Source: Dimorphilus gyrociliatus
Lineage: Eukaryota; Annelida; Polychaeta; Dinophilidae
Length of the DNA: 64,000 nt
Assembly (NCBI GenBank): GCA_904063045.1
Contig: CAJFCJ010000012.1
Coordinates: 2,740,335 to 2,804,334 of the forward strand
Reading direction: 5' to 3'
Below the pieces are notes generated by a model. It saw nothing but the letters and a program-made list of their open reading frames with translations, had not been told where the DNA came from and did no database searches. The translations under genes were made by a program, and so were the position numbers. Position 1 is the first letter of the stretch; each line of letters begins with the position of its first letter. This document shows, piece after piece, positions 46,391 through 58,439 of this stretch.

Positions 46391-46745
46391 GACAACAATA
46401 ATTTGGTGTCAAATATGTTGGGATTGACTACTTTGAGCCATCAAAATTAAAAAGAGCAGGCAAGGCCTATATGTTACTTCTCATCTGCTTACAGAGCTAG
46501 ATAGTGAGGCTTGAGATGAGAGAAGGTCTGGATGCAAACTTCATCAAGATAGAACTCGAAAGGGTGTTAGCAAAACGAAGAAAACCCTTAGTAATTCAGT
46601 TTATTTCTAGACCTTCATATCAATGGCGAAAGGACTCACTTCGAATAGAGCAAAGCCATCTAACCAAGGAAGATTATGGGAAGTGCTTGTGAAGGCAGCC
46701 AAATACTTGGCAAAGCCAATGCTCTACAATCAATGGTCCCACAAA
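46391..46745 (+). pseudogene. BEL/Pao integrase relic (second copy)
   Basis: In one plus frame it reads FGVKYVGIDYFEPSKLKRAG, KAYMLLLICLQS, stop, then IVRLEMREGLDANF; further on, in another frame, NQGRLWEVLVKAAKYLAK. These are the Pao integrase core start and the HQGGLWE-type segment, homologous to 32220-32370. Stops and shifts make it inactive. Confidence 0.72.
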
Positions 46746-47228
46746 AGGTGATTCACTCTATGGGAATTAGTGAAAAAGGTAGTTAATGACAATCTACTCC
46801 AGCAACGGATGGATAACCCTGGCCAGGTATTGGTGACGCCCAGCTCAATTAGGAGGGAATAAGGGACAATGGAGTGAGAGTAGATGCATGGCAAAATCAC
46901 ATGACTTTCCTTAATTTTCTTGCTTGTATTTTGTAATAGGATTATCTTCAAACATATTAATTTTGCTTCTGTATATTTTTCATGAAAACATTTACTTTGT
47001 CTAATTCTTAACCAACTCTAGAGTATTTAACTTTTTTCAATAATTTTCGATGTTTTAACAATATTTCCTTGTATAAAAAGGAACCGCTCTTTAAACAAAA
47101 TCTGCATTGTTCACGTTGCAACTACAACATCTTTGTACTATTACAAGTTCACAGAAACACAACAATATAATAGTAACTCAAATTGTGAAAAAGGTCAAGG
47201 TTAAAAGATCATTTTTTCATATTTTAGG
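46746..47228. other. Intergenic; no gene seen
   Basis: Contains the decayed end of the Pao relic and AT-rich sequence downstream of the minus-strand gene. Confidence 0.4.
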
Positions 47229-49210
47229 TTAAATATTTGAAAAGAAAAGTTGACAAGATAACTGTTGATTAAAATCAAAAAATTTGTCTGTTAAAATAAA
47301 AAGGACAGTCTTATTCAATGTAAAATCTCCAATCCTTTTACAATTCAAAGTCAAATATGTCTTTATGTTTATTTTATTAAATGAACAATTTAAACCAATT
47401 TCTGGATTTTGTTTGGAATTTTTAGAAAAATTTCCATCACTGAATTCATTTAAATTTAATTGTTTTTGAATGAAAGTTAATGGATTAATTATCTTAATCA
47501 TTATTTCTTCATCAGATTCAAACTTTAACTGAAAGAACGAATTCTTTGATTTTCTGGGTACAGTAACATACAAGTACTCATTGAACTTGTTATAGACAAT
47601 TGACATTCTACTATTAGTATTTTTTATTAAAGTAATTTTCCTTCCTCCTAAAGAGAAGATGAAATGTTATGTACAATTTAAAAGCACCAAAAGTAATCAA
47701 ACCTTTGAAATCAACTTTTACATAATTAATAACATTTGGCAATTTATTTTTAAATGTTATATGAGTAATATTAAGCGGAAGTGGAAAAGTTGATTCAATT
47801 ATACCCAATAAAATCACATTGTTATCTTCAATTAAACCAAATTTCACTTGTGTGCATGTAAATTCAAGCCAGAAAAGTTTCCATTCTGAACAATTTAATA
47901 ATTGTTGTAAATGATTAATTATAAGGCTTTTTCTTTCTGGTTTTAGTAATGTCAAAAAAGACTGCCCTATTGTATTGTGAGTTATTGAGCAGATAATTTC
48001 ATCATTGCATTTAAAACTGACTACGAGAGAATTGCACAAGCTGAATAAACTACCTTTCACCTGATATTTAAACTCCTTTAGATTGTTTAAATCCTTATTG
48101 GACAGATGATAAATGACATCATTAGTTGTTTGAATGTTAAAAATACTACTGTCAACATCAGCTTTTGTATAAACATCAATCATTGAAATAGAAAATTTTT
48201 GAACATTGTAAACTTGTAAGATTTTCAAATGAAACCAAAGTTCATTGAATGTACTTGAATAATCTTTGCAATTTCTTTGTATTCCTTGTATTAAATCAAA
48301 TTCTTGGCTAGAGGCAAAGCTCCATTTTACCAACATGCTTTTTATGATTATGTCCTCATTAAATCTTTTCAAGATATTTTTTAATTGAAAATTACAAGAT
48401 AAATTCTTAAAAAAAGAAGATATTTTTACCTTTCTGTTACACAATATTGATTTGGTTTAGCTGAATAGGCAAAAGTAATATTTATATATTCTCCAATGCA
48501 ACCACTAATACATTCTGGATTCCAAAAACTATGGAAACTTGGTTCAAGGGCATTATCACAAATGCCACTAGATGCAGAACATATTGCCCCAATATCGCCT
48601 TTTGAAATGCTTGTATAAATTATATCATCATTTCCATCATCAGCTAGAAGAAATATTTAAAAATTACATTGTTTTGATAATGGAAAATTTGTATTATTAA
48701 ATGTTTACCTGTATAAGAAAATACCAAAATTGAACTAAATCTTATATGATTCATACCACTGTGTCCTTCAAATGGTTGTAAATGAATGTACTCAACAGAT
48801 TCTCCTTGACCATCTTCCAATAGATAACATGTTTCATAACTATCCAATTTATAAATAAAAGTTGGCCCTCTGCTAAAAGTGACATTTAAAAGTTCAATTT
48901 TATACATTTTCGCTATAATTCTTTGATTTAAACAAAATGAAATAATATTGTATGTTTTAAAAAAATTGACTTTAATCCATTGATGAGCGCAATCATCGGG
49001 TGAACAAAAAGATGCCCAACCACCCATAACCAACTGCTTATCTTCAAGAGCATTTTCACAATTATAAGTAAAACTACCAATATAAGGATGATGTGATGAT
49101 TCTTCACAAGTAGCCAAATTATGTCTATAGGCCACATTGAGAAGTTTTGCAAAAGCAGTTACATGGAATGATAAGAAAATAATAAAAGAAGTTATAAAGT
49201 AACTGTTCAT
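47229..49210 (-). CDS. Secreted protein with F5/8C-like and farnesoic-acid-O-methyltransferase-like (FAMeT) domains
   Basis: Exon 1 (48709-49210) has a signal peptide (MNSYFITSFIIFLSFHVTAFA) and a discoidin-like segment (ENALEDKQLVMGGWASFC). Exon 2 (to 48643) repeats the theme (GAICSASSGICDNALEP). Later exons (about 47.7-48.4 kb) give a FAMeT-like domain: LVVSFKCNDEIICSITHN, then LFWLEFTCTQVKFGLIEDN and a strand ending in VINYVKVDF. A second, partial copy starts after a 60-bp intron (NKFNEYLYVTVPR, FFQLKFESDEEIMIKI) and ends at 47229. FAMeT (PF12248-type) domains in secreted proteins are usually binding modules, not enzymes. The domain calls are by eye. Confidence 0.7.
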
Positions 49211-50634
49211 TGTAAATTTCTTATTACAAATGTAAATTTCTTAAAATGTTAATTATTAAAAGCGAGATATTAATTATTTATAATCTAAACACATTAAGTA
49301 GTTGATTTTAGAAATTTTGAATAAGAACTATTTCAATTTGGCTATTGTTAACAAAAAATTCTTTTTTGTCTCAGGGTTTGTTATGTGTAATTATACAATT
49401 TATTATTAATATTCTTTTGCTCATTGTAAATCGAAAAACAGTTAATGTCATTAGAGGAAGGAACTGGTCAACAATAGAAAAAAAATTGATTTTGTTGTAG
49501 CTAACAAGAACTGAGACAAAAAAAACTATATGTTTTATGAATTTTCTTATATTGTAGTTTATTAAACATGTTCAATTTTAAAAAATGGATGTCATGGAAA
49601 ACATCAATAAATTTATTAATAGTGTGAATGTTTAAGTTATTAGAAAATCAATGTTTTCATTGTTAAGAATACAGAAGAACTATCTGAGGCATAAAAAATA
49701 ATTTTTATTATTTTTTATTTTTAAATATGTACATTGTAAATGTGTAGAAAATATTTTAAGCACTTGGTTATTAGCGTTTTCTATGACCCTCTTCCATTCA
49801 CCCTCATGTATTATAGTTGTCTGTTTGTAGGTTTTAATCTCGCAAGGTTTCCTTTTGAAGATGAGTAAGGGATAATTTTTTGTGTGACTTTCAAAATAGC
49901 ATGAAATCCTAAATTCACTCTTTCTACAATTTAGTTTCTGCTAAAAATGAAAACTACCAATGATTGTCCCTAAAAATTATTCAGATGAGTCATCTCTTTA
50001 TTGAAATTTTTACATGTGATAAAAAATTCAATGGGTTTTGACATGAATTTTACAAATGACATTATCTCTTTCATCAAAGGTTACATTGCATAAAATAGAA
50101 ATTCTCTTTTTTAAAATTACAGCATTGAAATATATCTTGTTCAAGAGAGATACGTAGTGGAATTGTAGCTTGACGGGCAAACTGACCTTGAACTGTTTTG
50201 GAACTAAATTTCGAAGCTTATTGTTCATGATTCAATGGTTATTGAGAGTATTGGAAAACAAATACTAAGATTGGTTTCCCTTGGTTCTTTTAGTCTTGAT
50301 TTTTTTCTATTATTATTAGCTAACCTCCTTAGATTTTCCATCTTTGGCAAGCTTTTTTTCACTTTCATTTAAATTTCATTTAAAGGTGATTTGTTGCAAG
50401 AATCAGTTCAATTTGTGAAATATAGGATTACTAAAAATAGTGTCTTAATTTGCAAACAGCATAGTTTACCTAAGGAGAATCAATACAGTGGCATGGAATG
50501 ATACATTTGATAATTTTTGTGATATGGACTCTATCTAAAATATGGGTGTATCGAAAGCTTGATTATATCCTAATCTTCTAGACAAAATTAAGAAAGAACA
50601 ACAAACTACATATTTATTTCATTCAAATTTGCTA
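49211..50634. other. Intergenic; one uncharacterised minus-strand frame
   Basis: The region upstream of the minus-strand lectin-like gene is AT-rich. A 66-codon minus-strand frame at 50028-50228 (NNKLRNLVPKQFKVSLP...) is followed by an AATAAA and may be a last exon, but no family was recognised and no joining exon could be shown. Confidence 0.35.
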
Positions 50635-51165
50635 CTATTTAGAAATTAAAGATCGCTTTTGAAGTATTTTTCTAACAAAATTTCCAAAATCTTCAATATC
50701 TTCATAAATACATGCAATAGAAGAGCTCTTCAATTTCTCTATTGATACAAAATGTTCCCTGGTTATTGTCTATAATGGAAAAGATCATTAGTTAAATTGT
50801 ATTTTCTTTGTGAGAGATTAATTTTGACAAAAATGAAAAATTCATACATCATACACAACAGTTTTCAAGTCAAGTTTCTGATCCAGGCATAATGAATGAC
50901 TGTGAACATGTTCCAATGCTTTTGTTACAGCTTTTATGATAAGTAAATATTTTAAGTTTTTAAACATGTTGCTATTAATTATGATTTCTTCAATAACACG
51001 ATTTCTTTTGATATGAAAAATATGATTTTGATCTGCTCCATTAATGTAATCCAAGACTATTTTTTGAAACAGTGAAAATTAAGATTTAATTTGAGAAATA
51101 TTCTTTTTAATAATTACAGTTAGCTTCTATCTTAGATATCTCTAGTTCAACTCTCAATTGCCTTA
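50635..51165 (-). other. Pseudokinase-like tail of receptor C
   Basis: Pieces in order: QLRVELEISKIEANCNY (alpha-C-like, 51107-51160), LDYINGADQNHIFHIKRN (beta-4/beta-5), IIKAVTKALEHVHSHSL (alpha-E), LDQKLDLKTVVYD (catalytic loop, HRD replaced by DQK), a 78-bp intron, then IYEDIEDFGNFVRKIL (alpha-F) to the stop. The splice from the TM7 exon to the alpha-C piece could not be made in phase with the bases seen, next to an A8 run at about 51237-51244, so a missed exon, a sequence error or early decay is possible. Confidence 0.6.
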
Positions 51166-54100
51166 AAAAGTAGACAAAAAAAGACACTTCCGGTTAAGAT
51201 GGAAGACTATTAAATAGATAGAATAATATATTACACTTTTTTTTCCCTTCTCCTCTTGGCATGAACGTAACTCTTTGAGATCTGACTTATTATATAAACA
51301 CTTGGATTGACCAGAGAATTTAGTGGTAAGAAGAGGCCAATTAAAAAACTGTAGGCTCTATCTTTCAAATTCAATTTCAAGAATATTGATAGAAAACCTT
51401 GAAAAAGTAGTATTTAGAGAATTTATATAAATGGTATTGTTGAATTGTCTAACTTAATATTGAAAATGGGATGGAACATAAAATATTCGTCACTATAATT
51501 ACAATAACTGTGTTTGAAAGTTTCGTATTTGAAGAAAATCTCATATGCTTCAGTCTAGTACGCGACTGTTTGACATAGATGTATATTTTAATATAACAAA
51601 ATATTAGAATAATATTGAAAATTAGAAAGGCAACTCCAAATGTTAAAAAGGAGTAAATCCACCCTTCCTTGCCAATGTTAAGAATGTTTATATTCAAACA
51701 GATTCTAGTTTTTGAATGAAAATTCTACTTTGAAAGAAGAAAGTAGTAATGAGTAGTTTAAAAATGAATATTCATACATTATACAAAATACTGGGTAAAC
51801 TTGATATTAATGCTGTTAGGGTAACTAATGCTGTTATAACTATGAATTTCCTCTCAAAAAGCTTGATGGAAATGCCATTGTTTAAAACTATTATAGTCTT
51901 TTCAACAGTCATCAATAGTAAACTGCCATTAGAGAGAAAGAAGCCAAACAGAACGATATTTCCCAAAAGTGTGCATGTAAAACTAAATCTCCACTTTTCG
52001 TCAAAGTTTAGATAATCGTTACCAAAATATAAATCTGCTATTAAAATGATTGTTATGTATACTGATGTAAGCAAATCTCCAATGATATGAGTAGTCTGAA
52101 AAGAGATGGTTCCTTTCTCTTTAGTTAGAATTACGAAAATGATAAAATTGGCTGCAGTTCCATACAATCCGTATAACGAAAATATTATTTCCATCAATTT
52201 TGAATTCAAGAGATTTGAACAGGTTTGAAAGGCAACATTTGTAGGTGTACATACAATTTTTGGATTAACATATTTCCAAAGCCAACAACAAATTATAAGA
52301 TACATACTGTGTAATTTTTCAACTTTTCTCAACGATTTTATTACTAAATTCATCCCTCTCAAACTTAAAATTGTTCTATTTAAGTGAATTTCTTTAATGC
52401 TTTTAAGTGAATTAAAGAATTCTCTCCCAATTGATATTAATTTACAATTTGTCATTTTAAATAACACCAATCTATTCAAATTGACAACGTGTTTAAATTC
52501 AAGTTTTACTACTTTGGTGTAAGATATATCCAGAATTTTCAAAGAATAGAAATTGAAATCTCCTAAAAAATTAATATCATTCAAAGGATTGAATGATAAA
52601 TTCAGATAGATTAGAATATTCCTTCTTAAACGTCCAGTAAGATTTTGTAGACTCGCATTGTTTATTATAACATTAATTAAATTTGGATGCTTTGCCAAGT
52701 TAAATTCAAAAATTGGATAATCCTTGATTAGAATTGAAGTTAAAAATGAGGAAAGATTTTGATGGTTTATTCTAAATTTTCCAATTAATGAGAGTTTTTT
52801 TAAGGGAGATTGAATATTTATTTCTGTTATTGAATTGTTTACATTGGCATTTTGCCAACAAGACATTTGGTATGAATAATTCATAATACAATAATGATTC
52901 AATTCATTTAATTTATAACATTGTAATTCATCGCTTCCCATCAAACAGTCAACAATACCATTACAAACTTTTTGAAGAAGTATAAACATAGTAGAGTTTT
53001 TACATTTAAAAAAACCTTTCGGTTTGAAACTTTCTGTTTTATAATTAAATTTTTTAAATGAGAAATTTTCTATTTATTTAAATTTTCACCTTCATCACAA
53101 AAATATTCATCATCGCCTTTGAAACAATGTTTTATACCGTCGCAAACTTGTTCAATTGAAATGCATACTTCTTCACATTGACAAAGCAATTCTCCAGCTT
53201 TACATTTTTTGTTTTTGCAGTTTCTAATTGCGTTAAATGGATGTTGTACTTTTGATCTTAAATTTCCAGTTGAATCGTATTTAATGTTACATAAGTAATT
53301 TGTGAATTGATGACAGATTTTTTTCAGTGCTTTTGAATTATTGTTTCTACGGCAACGCATTATATCTTCATCATCTCCCGAGTCGCAATCTGTCTTGAAA
53401 TCGCATTGGGCATAATCGTAAATTATTTTCTTGTCACAAACGAACAGGTTATTGTCTAAGTAAAGTTCAATTAATCAATTATCTAACTCTATTCTTTAAA
53501 TTAGCAGCAACGGGATTACTAATTGTAAAACGGAGAGATAGATACCTAGATCATTACTAATTTGCATAATATACTCGTAATCTTCGTCACTGCCATCTAT
53601 GCAATGTTCTTCGCCGTCTGAAAAGTGTTCTTTCAATATGCACTGCCCATTTTTGCAATTGCTTTTAGTTGTAAAGAAAAATTAGCATGTCTTAATTAGG
53701 TTTCAATATTTCAAAAAGTTAAAGCTATAGACCTAAAATTTTCTCCTTCGCATATTATTCTTTCTTTAAAATGATAAAAATAACTCAATTAAATGTTAAT
53801 TAATAAGAAAACGCCTTTGAAAATTATGATTTTGATCTTTTGATAAAACTGTGGGCCTATCTAATCTAAAAAGTTAACACAATTACTACAACATTCCCCA
53901 ATTGGTGAGAATCTATTTTCAGGCGTTTTCTTTCTCTATTTTTTTAAATTAGGCAAATTAACCGCAATAGTCTTCGTCAGATCCGTCTTTGCAGTCTTTA
54001 ACATAATTACAAACTTGTGAATAATGAACTCTTTCCAATGAATTAAAACATACAAAAGTATCATTTTCATTAATGTTACAGTTATTTTCATCTTCTTTTG

Positions 54101-57100
54101 AAGTACAATCGAAAATTCCGTCACATATATAGTTAATTGATATGCAGAATTGATCTATTTTGCATAAAAAACAACCAGCAGGACAGGTAACCACATCTTC
54201 TATTGGTAAATAAAAGTTGTTTATCTGTTGATGGACGATTTCTGAAAAGGTGGGAATATTAGAAATATTATTAATGTTTATATATGTGGTTGGGAGAAAA
54301 TAGCCCAGTAGGTAAGAAAAGTTTAGGGTACGATTTTGGCCATCTCTAGACTTTGGAACATCTTAATTTTAATATTTTCCAATTGGTGTAGGGCTAAGCT
54401 ACGGATTAGGAAGCATAAAGTGGAAAGAATCTTGTTGATTTGTGAGTTAGGATTAGGGTAAAACACCAAAAAATTGGCCGTTTTCTCCAATACCCGTTTA
54501 TAAAGTGGTACTTGGGAGTTTATGACAAACGTAATGACTAGTTTTCATATTACAATCTTTTGATTTAAAGTTGGCTTTTGATAATTTATAATAACTTTTG
54601 GGAGGAATTGCTGAAAACGACCGCATTTTTGAATTATTTTAGGAAAAGGTTTTTCAATTAGACACGTGTAAAACTAAGGAATTGAAAATAAGTTCGAAAA
54701 CATGTGGTCGTTTTCAACAACATTGTATTATTTCTATAGTCAAAGAGTAACAGCTTTTAATATGCCAGAATTTGTTTAGTGCTCTCCTCTTTGCAGTTGG
54801 GTAACCGTAATAAACCTCAATATAATGTGATAGACTAACACAATCCTGAAAGAAAATATAAACATTAGATTGATTTACTGTTGGCGAAAGATTTTTCATT
54901 TTGCCAGGAAAGGTTTGAAATTCTCAGTATGTTGATTTGGAAATAGCAATTCTTTAATAAAATTATCAGCAGTTACTTCAATACTCTTGGTTTTCCTGCC
55001 TGATTTCTTGTAAAATTCTAATAATAAAAAGCAAAAGAATATAGTAATATACTTCCAGTGAGTGCTATCTGTCTTATTACTATTATAAAATGAAATAGAG
55101 ACATCATAGCTCCTCACTATTTTATTCATTGCAGCGGCAATTAATAAAATAACAAATGATCTACTACGAGTTGGAAATTCACTTAAAGTTAGGTTTTTTT
55201 CATGGCATATTTCTGCAGTTTCTTCAATTGAGTATCTTATTGGTTCAGCATATACGTAATAGCAGATTTCGTAAATTGATATGGAATTTTCGTCTTTTTT
55301 GCAATCGCTTCCTAAAAAAACAAATCAGTTGGAAAAGAAAAAAGAAACAGAGTTGATTTTTCACACTTTCTTTGCCTTTTGAACATTTCAAGTAGAATAA
55401 AACATGCCTATGATTCTCTCTGAAAAAATATGAATATTAAAACAATAAATTATTAACACTCTGTATACAAATCACAACGTTTTTGTTAACGGTATCACTT
55501 TACATTGCCGTAAATGTGAACTATTGCATTTCATTGAACTGAGTACTATTGTATTAGTTAGGAATATTTGTATTTCAGGCGAATTTTGTAAAGGATTTAC
55601 TATCGTTCCATAATCGAAATCAAAACTTTTACATATGACTTGAACTTCATGATATGAAATTGTTTTGAAATGAGTCCACATATTGTTAAATATCGTTTGA
55701 AATAATCCAGTATATTCACTGTATTCATGTTTATCCCCTTCGAGTAAACTCCCCGCCTCCAACATGTGAAGCTGATATTTAGCATCTTTAAGCGCATATA
55801 TATATATATATATAAATAAATATACAATATGATATTTTCTAAGGTTTTTATACCTCCCCCTCTTTCATTGCAAATAGGATATGCATAATAGAATTTACCA
55901 TTTGCAGGCCAAAAAGGTTTATTTAATTTGCATCCTCTAATTTCATTTTTTATAATTTTACAATTTTCAATGAATATCTCAAATGACCTCATGTACTCTG
56001 ATTCACTATGTAGAAAAGTCAATGTAGATGGTATCAAATTCAACCTTCGACATAATAAATTATTCATAATTATCATGTGATTTTTCTCTAAACTTTTGTA
56101 AGAGCTTGCGAATTTAAAAACACATGGAAAGGTAGATTGGAATAAACTTTTTGATGAGCAAGTAAAAGCTGTCAAAGGGGATTTTGATTTTCCGTATGTA
56201 AAAGTCTTCTCTTTTGATACTTGAAAATCTAAAAAAAGGAAAATATTGGTATAGTAAGTGAGAAAAAACAATACATTTTCCAAAAGGAATCTAAAACTTG
56301 GACGAGTTTATCAAGTTTAGATTAATTGGCTTTGGACTGAAGAAATTACCGTATATTTCATAATAATGACATTTTATTATGGGAAAATGTTCATTTTTAT
56401 CAGTTAAATGTCGAATTTGAATGGAAGAAAAATTTTTGTCAAAGATTGCAAAAGCAGATTTATTTACAAGATGTTCTGGAATTTCAGTAAATTTGAACTT
56501 TATTCTTCCACACAGCGAATTGTTGGTATCATTATATTCATCAGAGTATTTTACCAAATAGAATGAGTTATTTGTATGGAACATCATTGAATATAACACG
56601 TCAGCTTCACTCTCTAATGTAAGGAAATCTAAACAAGTATATACATTTTGATACATTGCACTCTAATCTACAAACAAACTTACAATCGCTGTTCTTTTTG
56701 GTGCACATCAATTGTACAAAATTCCTATTTTTTGAAGTAATACTGCAATGATAAAAAAAGCCATGTTGTTGATCTTTTAAACGCAATAAAGATTTTAGAG
56801 TAGAGCTTACATTTTGCAACATTTTCCACCTTTTATGCGAATGCTTACACCTTTTACATATTTTGTCTCACGGTAAAAACTCACTTCGCCAAAGGCAGAA
56901 GAATAATTCAATTTTTGACACAAGCTAGTACCATTCCATAGAATTTTAGTTTTGTAATCCAGAGGAAGTAGGCTATGGTTATGTAATGTCTTTAGTTTAC
57001 CTATCACGTGTACATTTGTTTCACTTATTATTTGTAGAGAGAGTTGTAAAGATGAAGGTAGCTCCCATTTGACAGCATGTAAACAAGACCAGAAAAACAC

Positions 57101-57124
57101 ATATTCTATAATCAACATCGACAT
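50635..57124 (-). CDS. Receptor C: SRCR/CTLD-like, LDLa, LRR, 7TM receptor with pseudokinase tail
   Basis: Third paralogue. The likely start is the Met at 57124, which gives a signal peptide (MSMLIIEYVFFWSCLHAVKW); an upstream Met in frame would bury it. Exon 1 ends in an SRCR-like GGKCC. Further segments lie at 56.3-56.65, 55.85-56.2 and 55.47-55.77 kb (CKSFDFDYGTIVN), and a C-type-lectin-like exon at about 55.05-55.31 kb (EICYYVYAEPIRYS, EICHEKNLTLSEFP). LDLa repeats are at 53.95-54.19, 53.58-53.68, 53.08-53.45 and 52.92-53.03 kb. LRRs run 52.3-52.8 kb with hinge CCWLW. TM1-4 end near 51.77 kb, TM5-6 are at 51.45-51.70 kb, and TM7 at about 51.24-51.39 kb keeps NPSVY. The DRY site reads VEKTI. 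A kinase-like tail follows. AATAAA lies about 20 bp after the stop. Confidence 0.8.
54288..54496. repeat. MITE-like element inside receptor C
   Basis: Ends TGGGAGAAAATAGCC and GGCCGTTTTCTCCAA are imperfect inverted repeats; the core contains TTAGGATTAGGG. It lies in an intron of receptor C. Confidence 0.5.
54608..54722. repeat. Short MITE-like inverted repeat inside receptor C
   Basis: About 115 bp with ends TTGCTGAAAACGACCGCA and TGTGGTCGTTTTCAACAA (inverted, two mismatches). It has no telomere-like core. Confidence 0.65.
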
Positions 57125-57280
57125 ACTGAATGAATTGAATTTTTCTAAATAATCATTATCAGTTTCATCTGGTAGAATTGTCTTTTGAAGCAGAACGAAA
57201 TGCATCCGGTCATATTTTATTACACACATCATCAGATAAATTTTAATTAACTTTCAATTGATTCATACACTTTTATTGCT

Positions 57281-57514
57281 TTATATATTTTTGATTTTCA
57301 TTATTTCCAATAAATTTTTAGCATCCTCACATAAAATATCAGATCTATAATAATAATACAATTTTCTTTCCAATGCCTTCTCTGGAACAAAGCTATCATT
57401 TCTTTTAAATAGTATTGAAATACAAGACAATTCTTCCTTTTTCTTATTTGTTATCAGCTTTTTTTGAATTGAAGCTATTGTATATTTAGAGGCTATAACA
57501 ACAGTTTGAGTCAT
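57281..57514 (-). CDS. Uncharacterised short frame upstream of receptor C
   Basis: A 77-residue minus-strand frame, Lys- and Ser-rich with two Cys, ending ILCEDAKNLLEIMKIKNI. No family was recognised. It could be a non-coding upstream exon region, a remnant of another receptor copy or a small gene. Confidence 0.25.
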   Translation of the reverse strand: MTQTVVIASKYTIASIQKKLITNKKKEELSCISILFKRNDSFVPEKALERKLYYYYRSDILCEDAKNLLEIMKIKNI

Positions 57515-57556
57515 TCTTTCTCTTCAATTGATTATTATGATGAAACATCAACAAAA

Positions 57557-57682
57557 CGGATACGACAAAAAACGTCCCGAAATGCATGGTTTAACCCTAA
57601 CCCTTAGATGGAACACCCCCAAAAATCCAGAATATCGATTTCAAAAATTTCACTTGGGGACGTTTTCTGTCGGCCCCGAATA
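57557..57682. repeat. MITE-like element (same end type as 58829-59034)
   Basis: Ends GGATACGACAAAAAACGTCC and GGACGTTTTCTGTCGGCC are inverted; the core has TTTAACCCTAACCCTTAG. About 126 bp. Confidence 0.7.
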
Positions 57683-57762
57683 AAATAGAGCTTGTCAACT
57701 ATGTTGCGTAATAACTGTTCTCATTGAAATCATTATTATAGCCAAATTTTTAATCCCTTGCT

Positions 57763-58031
57763 ATGACGTTTGATCAAATGTTCAACAGCTGCGTGACCTA
57801 TATTTATTGTTTGAGATATCTCAGCTTGGCTTATTATCTCCTATTATCTCTGATTAGTGCAATAACTCTTTCCTTATTTTCATTGTTACTGGCTGTTCTT
57901 GGGTGTCCTTACTTATCATCATCATGTATATTTGCTCTTTCTTCTTTTAATTCTCTAACCCACTTCCTTACTGAACCTTCAGTAATGTTGTATAACCAAA
58001 GAAAGCTTTCAAATACTTATAACTATCAATT
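57763..58031 (-). pseudogene. Mariner-like transposase N-terminal relic
   Basis: On the minus strand one frame reads LYNITEGSVRKWVRELKEER then ANIHDDDK, stop, GHPRTASNNENKERVIALIRDNRR with further stops. This is the mariner helix-turn-helix region and the DxxRxGRP-like linker. The catalytic part is absent. Confidence 0.65.
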
Positions 58032-58439
58032 GCAATAACTTGCAGTGATACAAGATAGTGAATAATTACTCCCTACTTTATATCATGATCCAGTTCTTAA
58101 AAGACTTTCATGAAACACAAAAAATTGGGTCAGATTAGGATTTGGATCAAATATAAAAGGAATTGGATGAATATCTCTAGATTAGGCTTAATGTAAAACC
58201 TGCAAAATAAGCACAATTTTACCCATAACAAAAATATACTCATTATCTTAACTAATTATTCATTAAATATTATTATTCATAAATTTTCCGAATCGTTTAA
58301 TAATTTAGAGATTCTTCTAGAAATATCTAAGAACATTTATGTAATTTATTAATTTTTATCTGGGTGATGTCAATATGTAAAGTTGAACAAATCTGCTTAT
58401 ATGTCATACTTTTTTCAATATTCATTGTTCAAACCTTCA
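58032..58439. other. AT-rich stretch without a recognised gene
   Basis: No coding signal; some AGATTAGG-type pieces near 58130-58190 recall the telomere-like cores of nearby MITEs. Confidence 0.4.
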
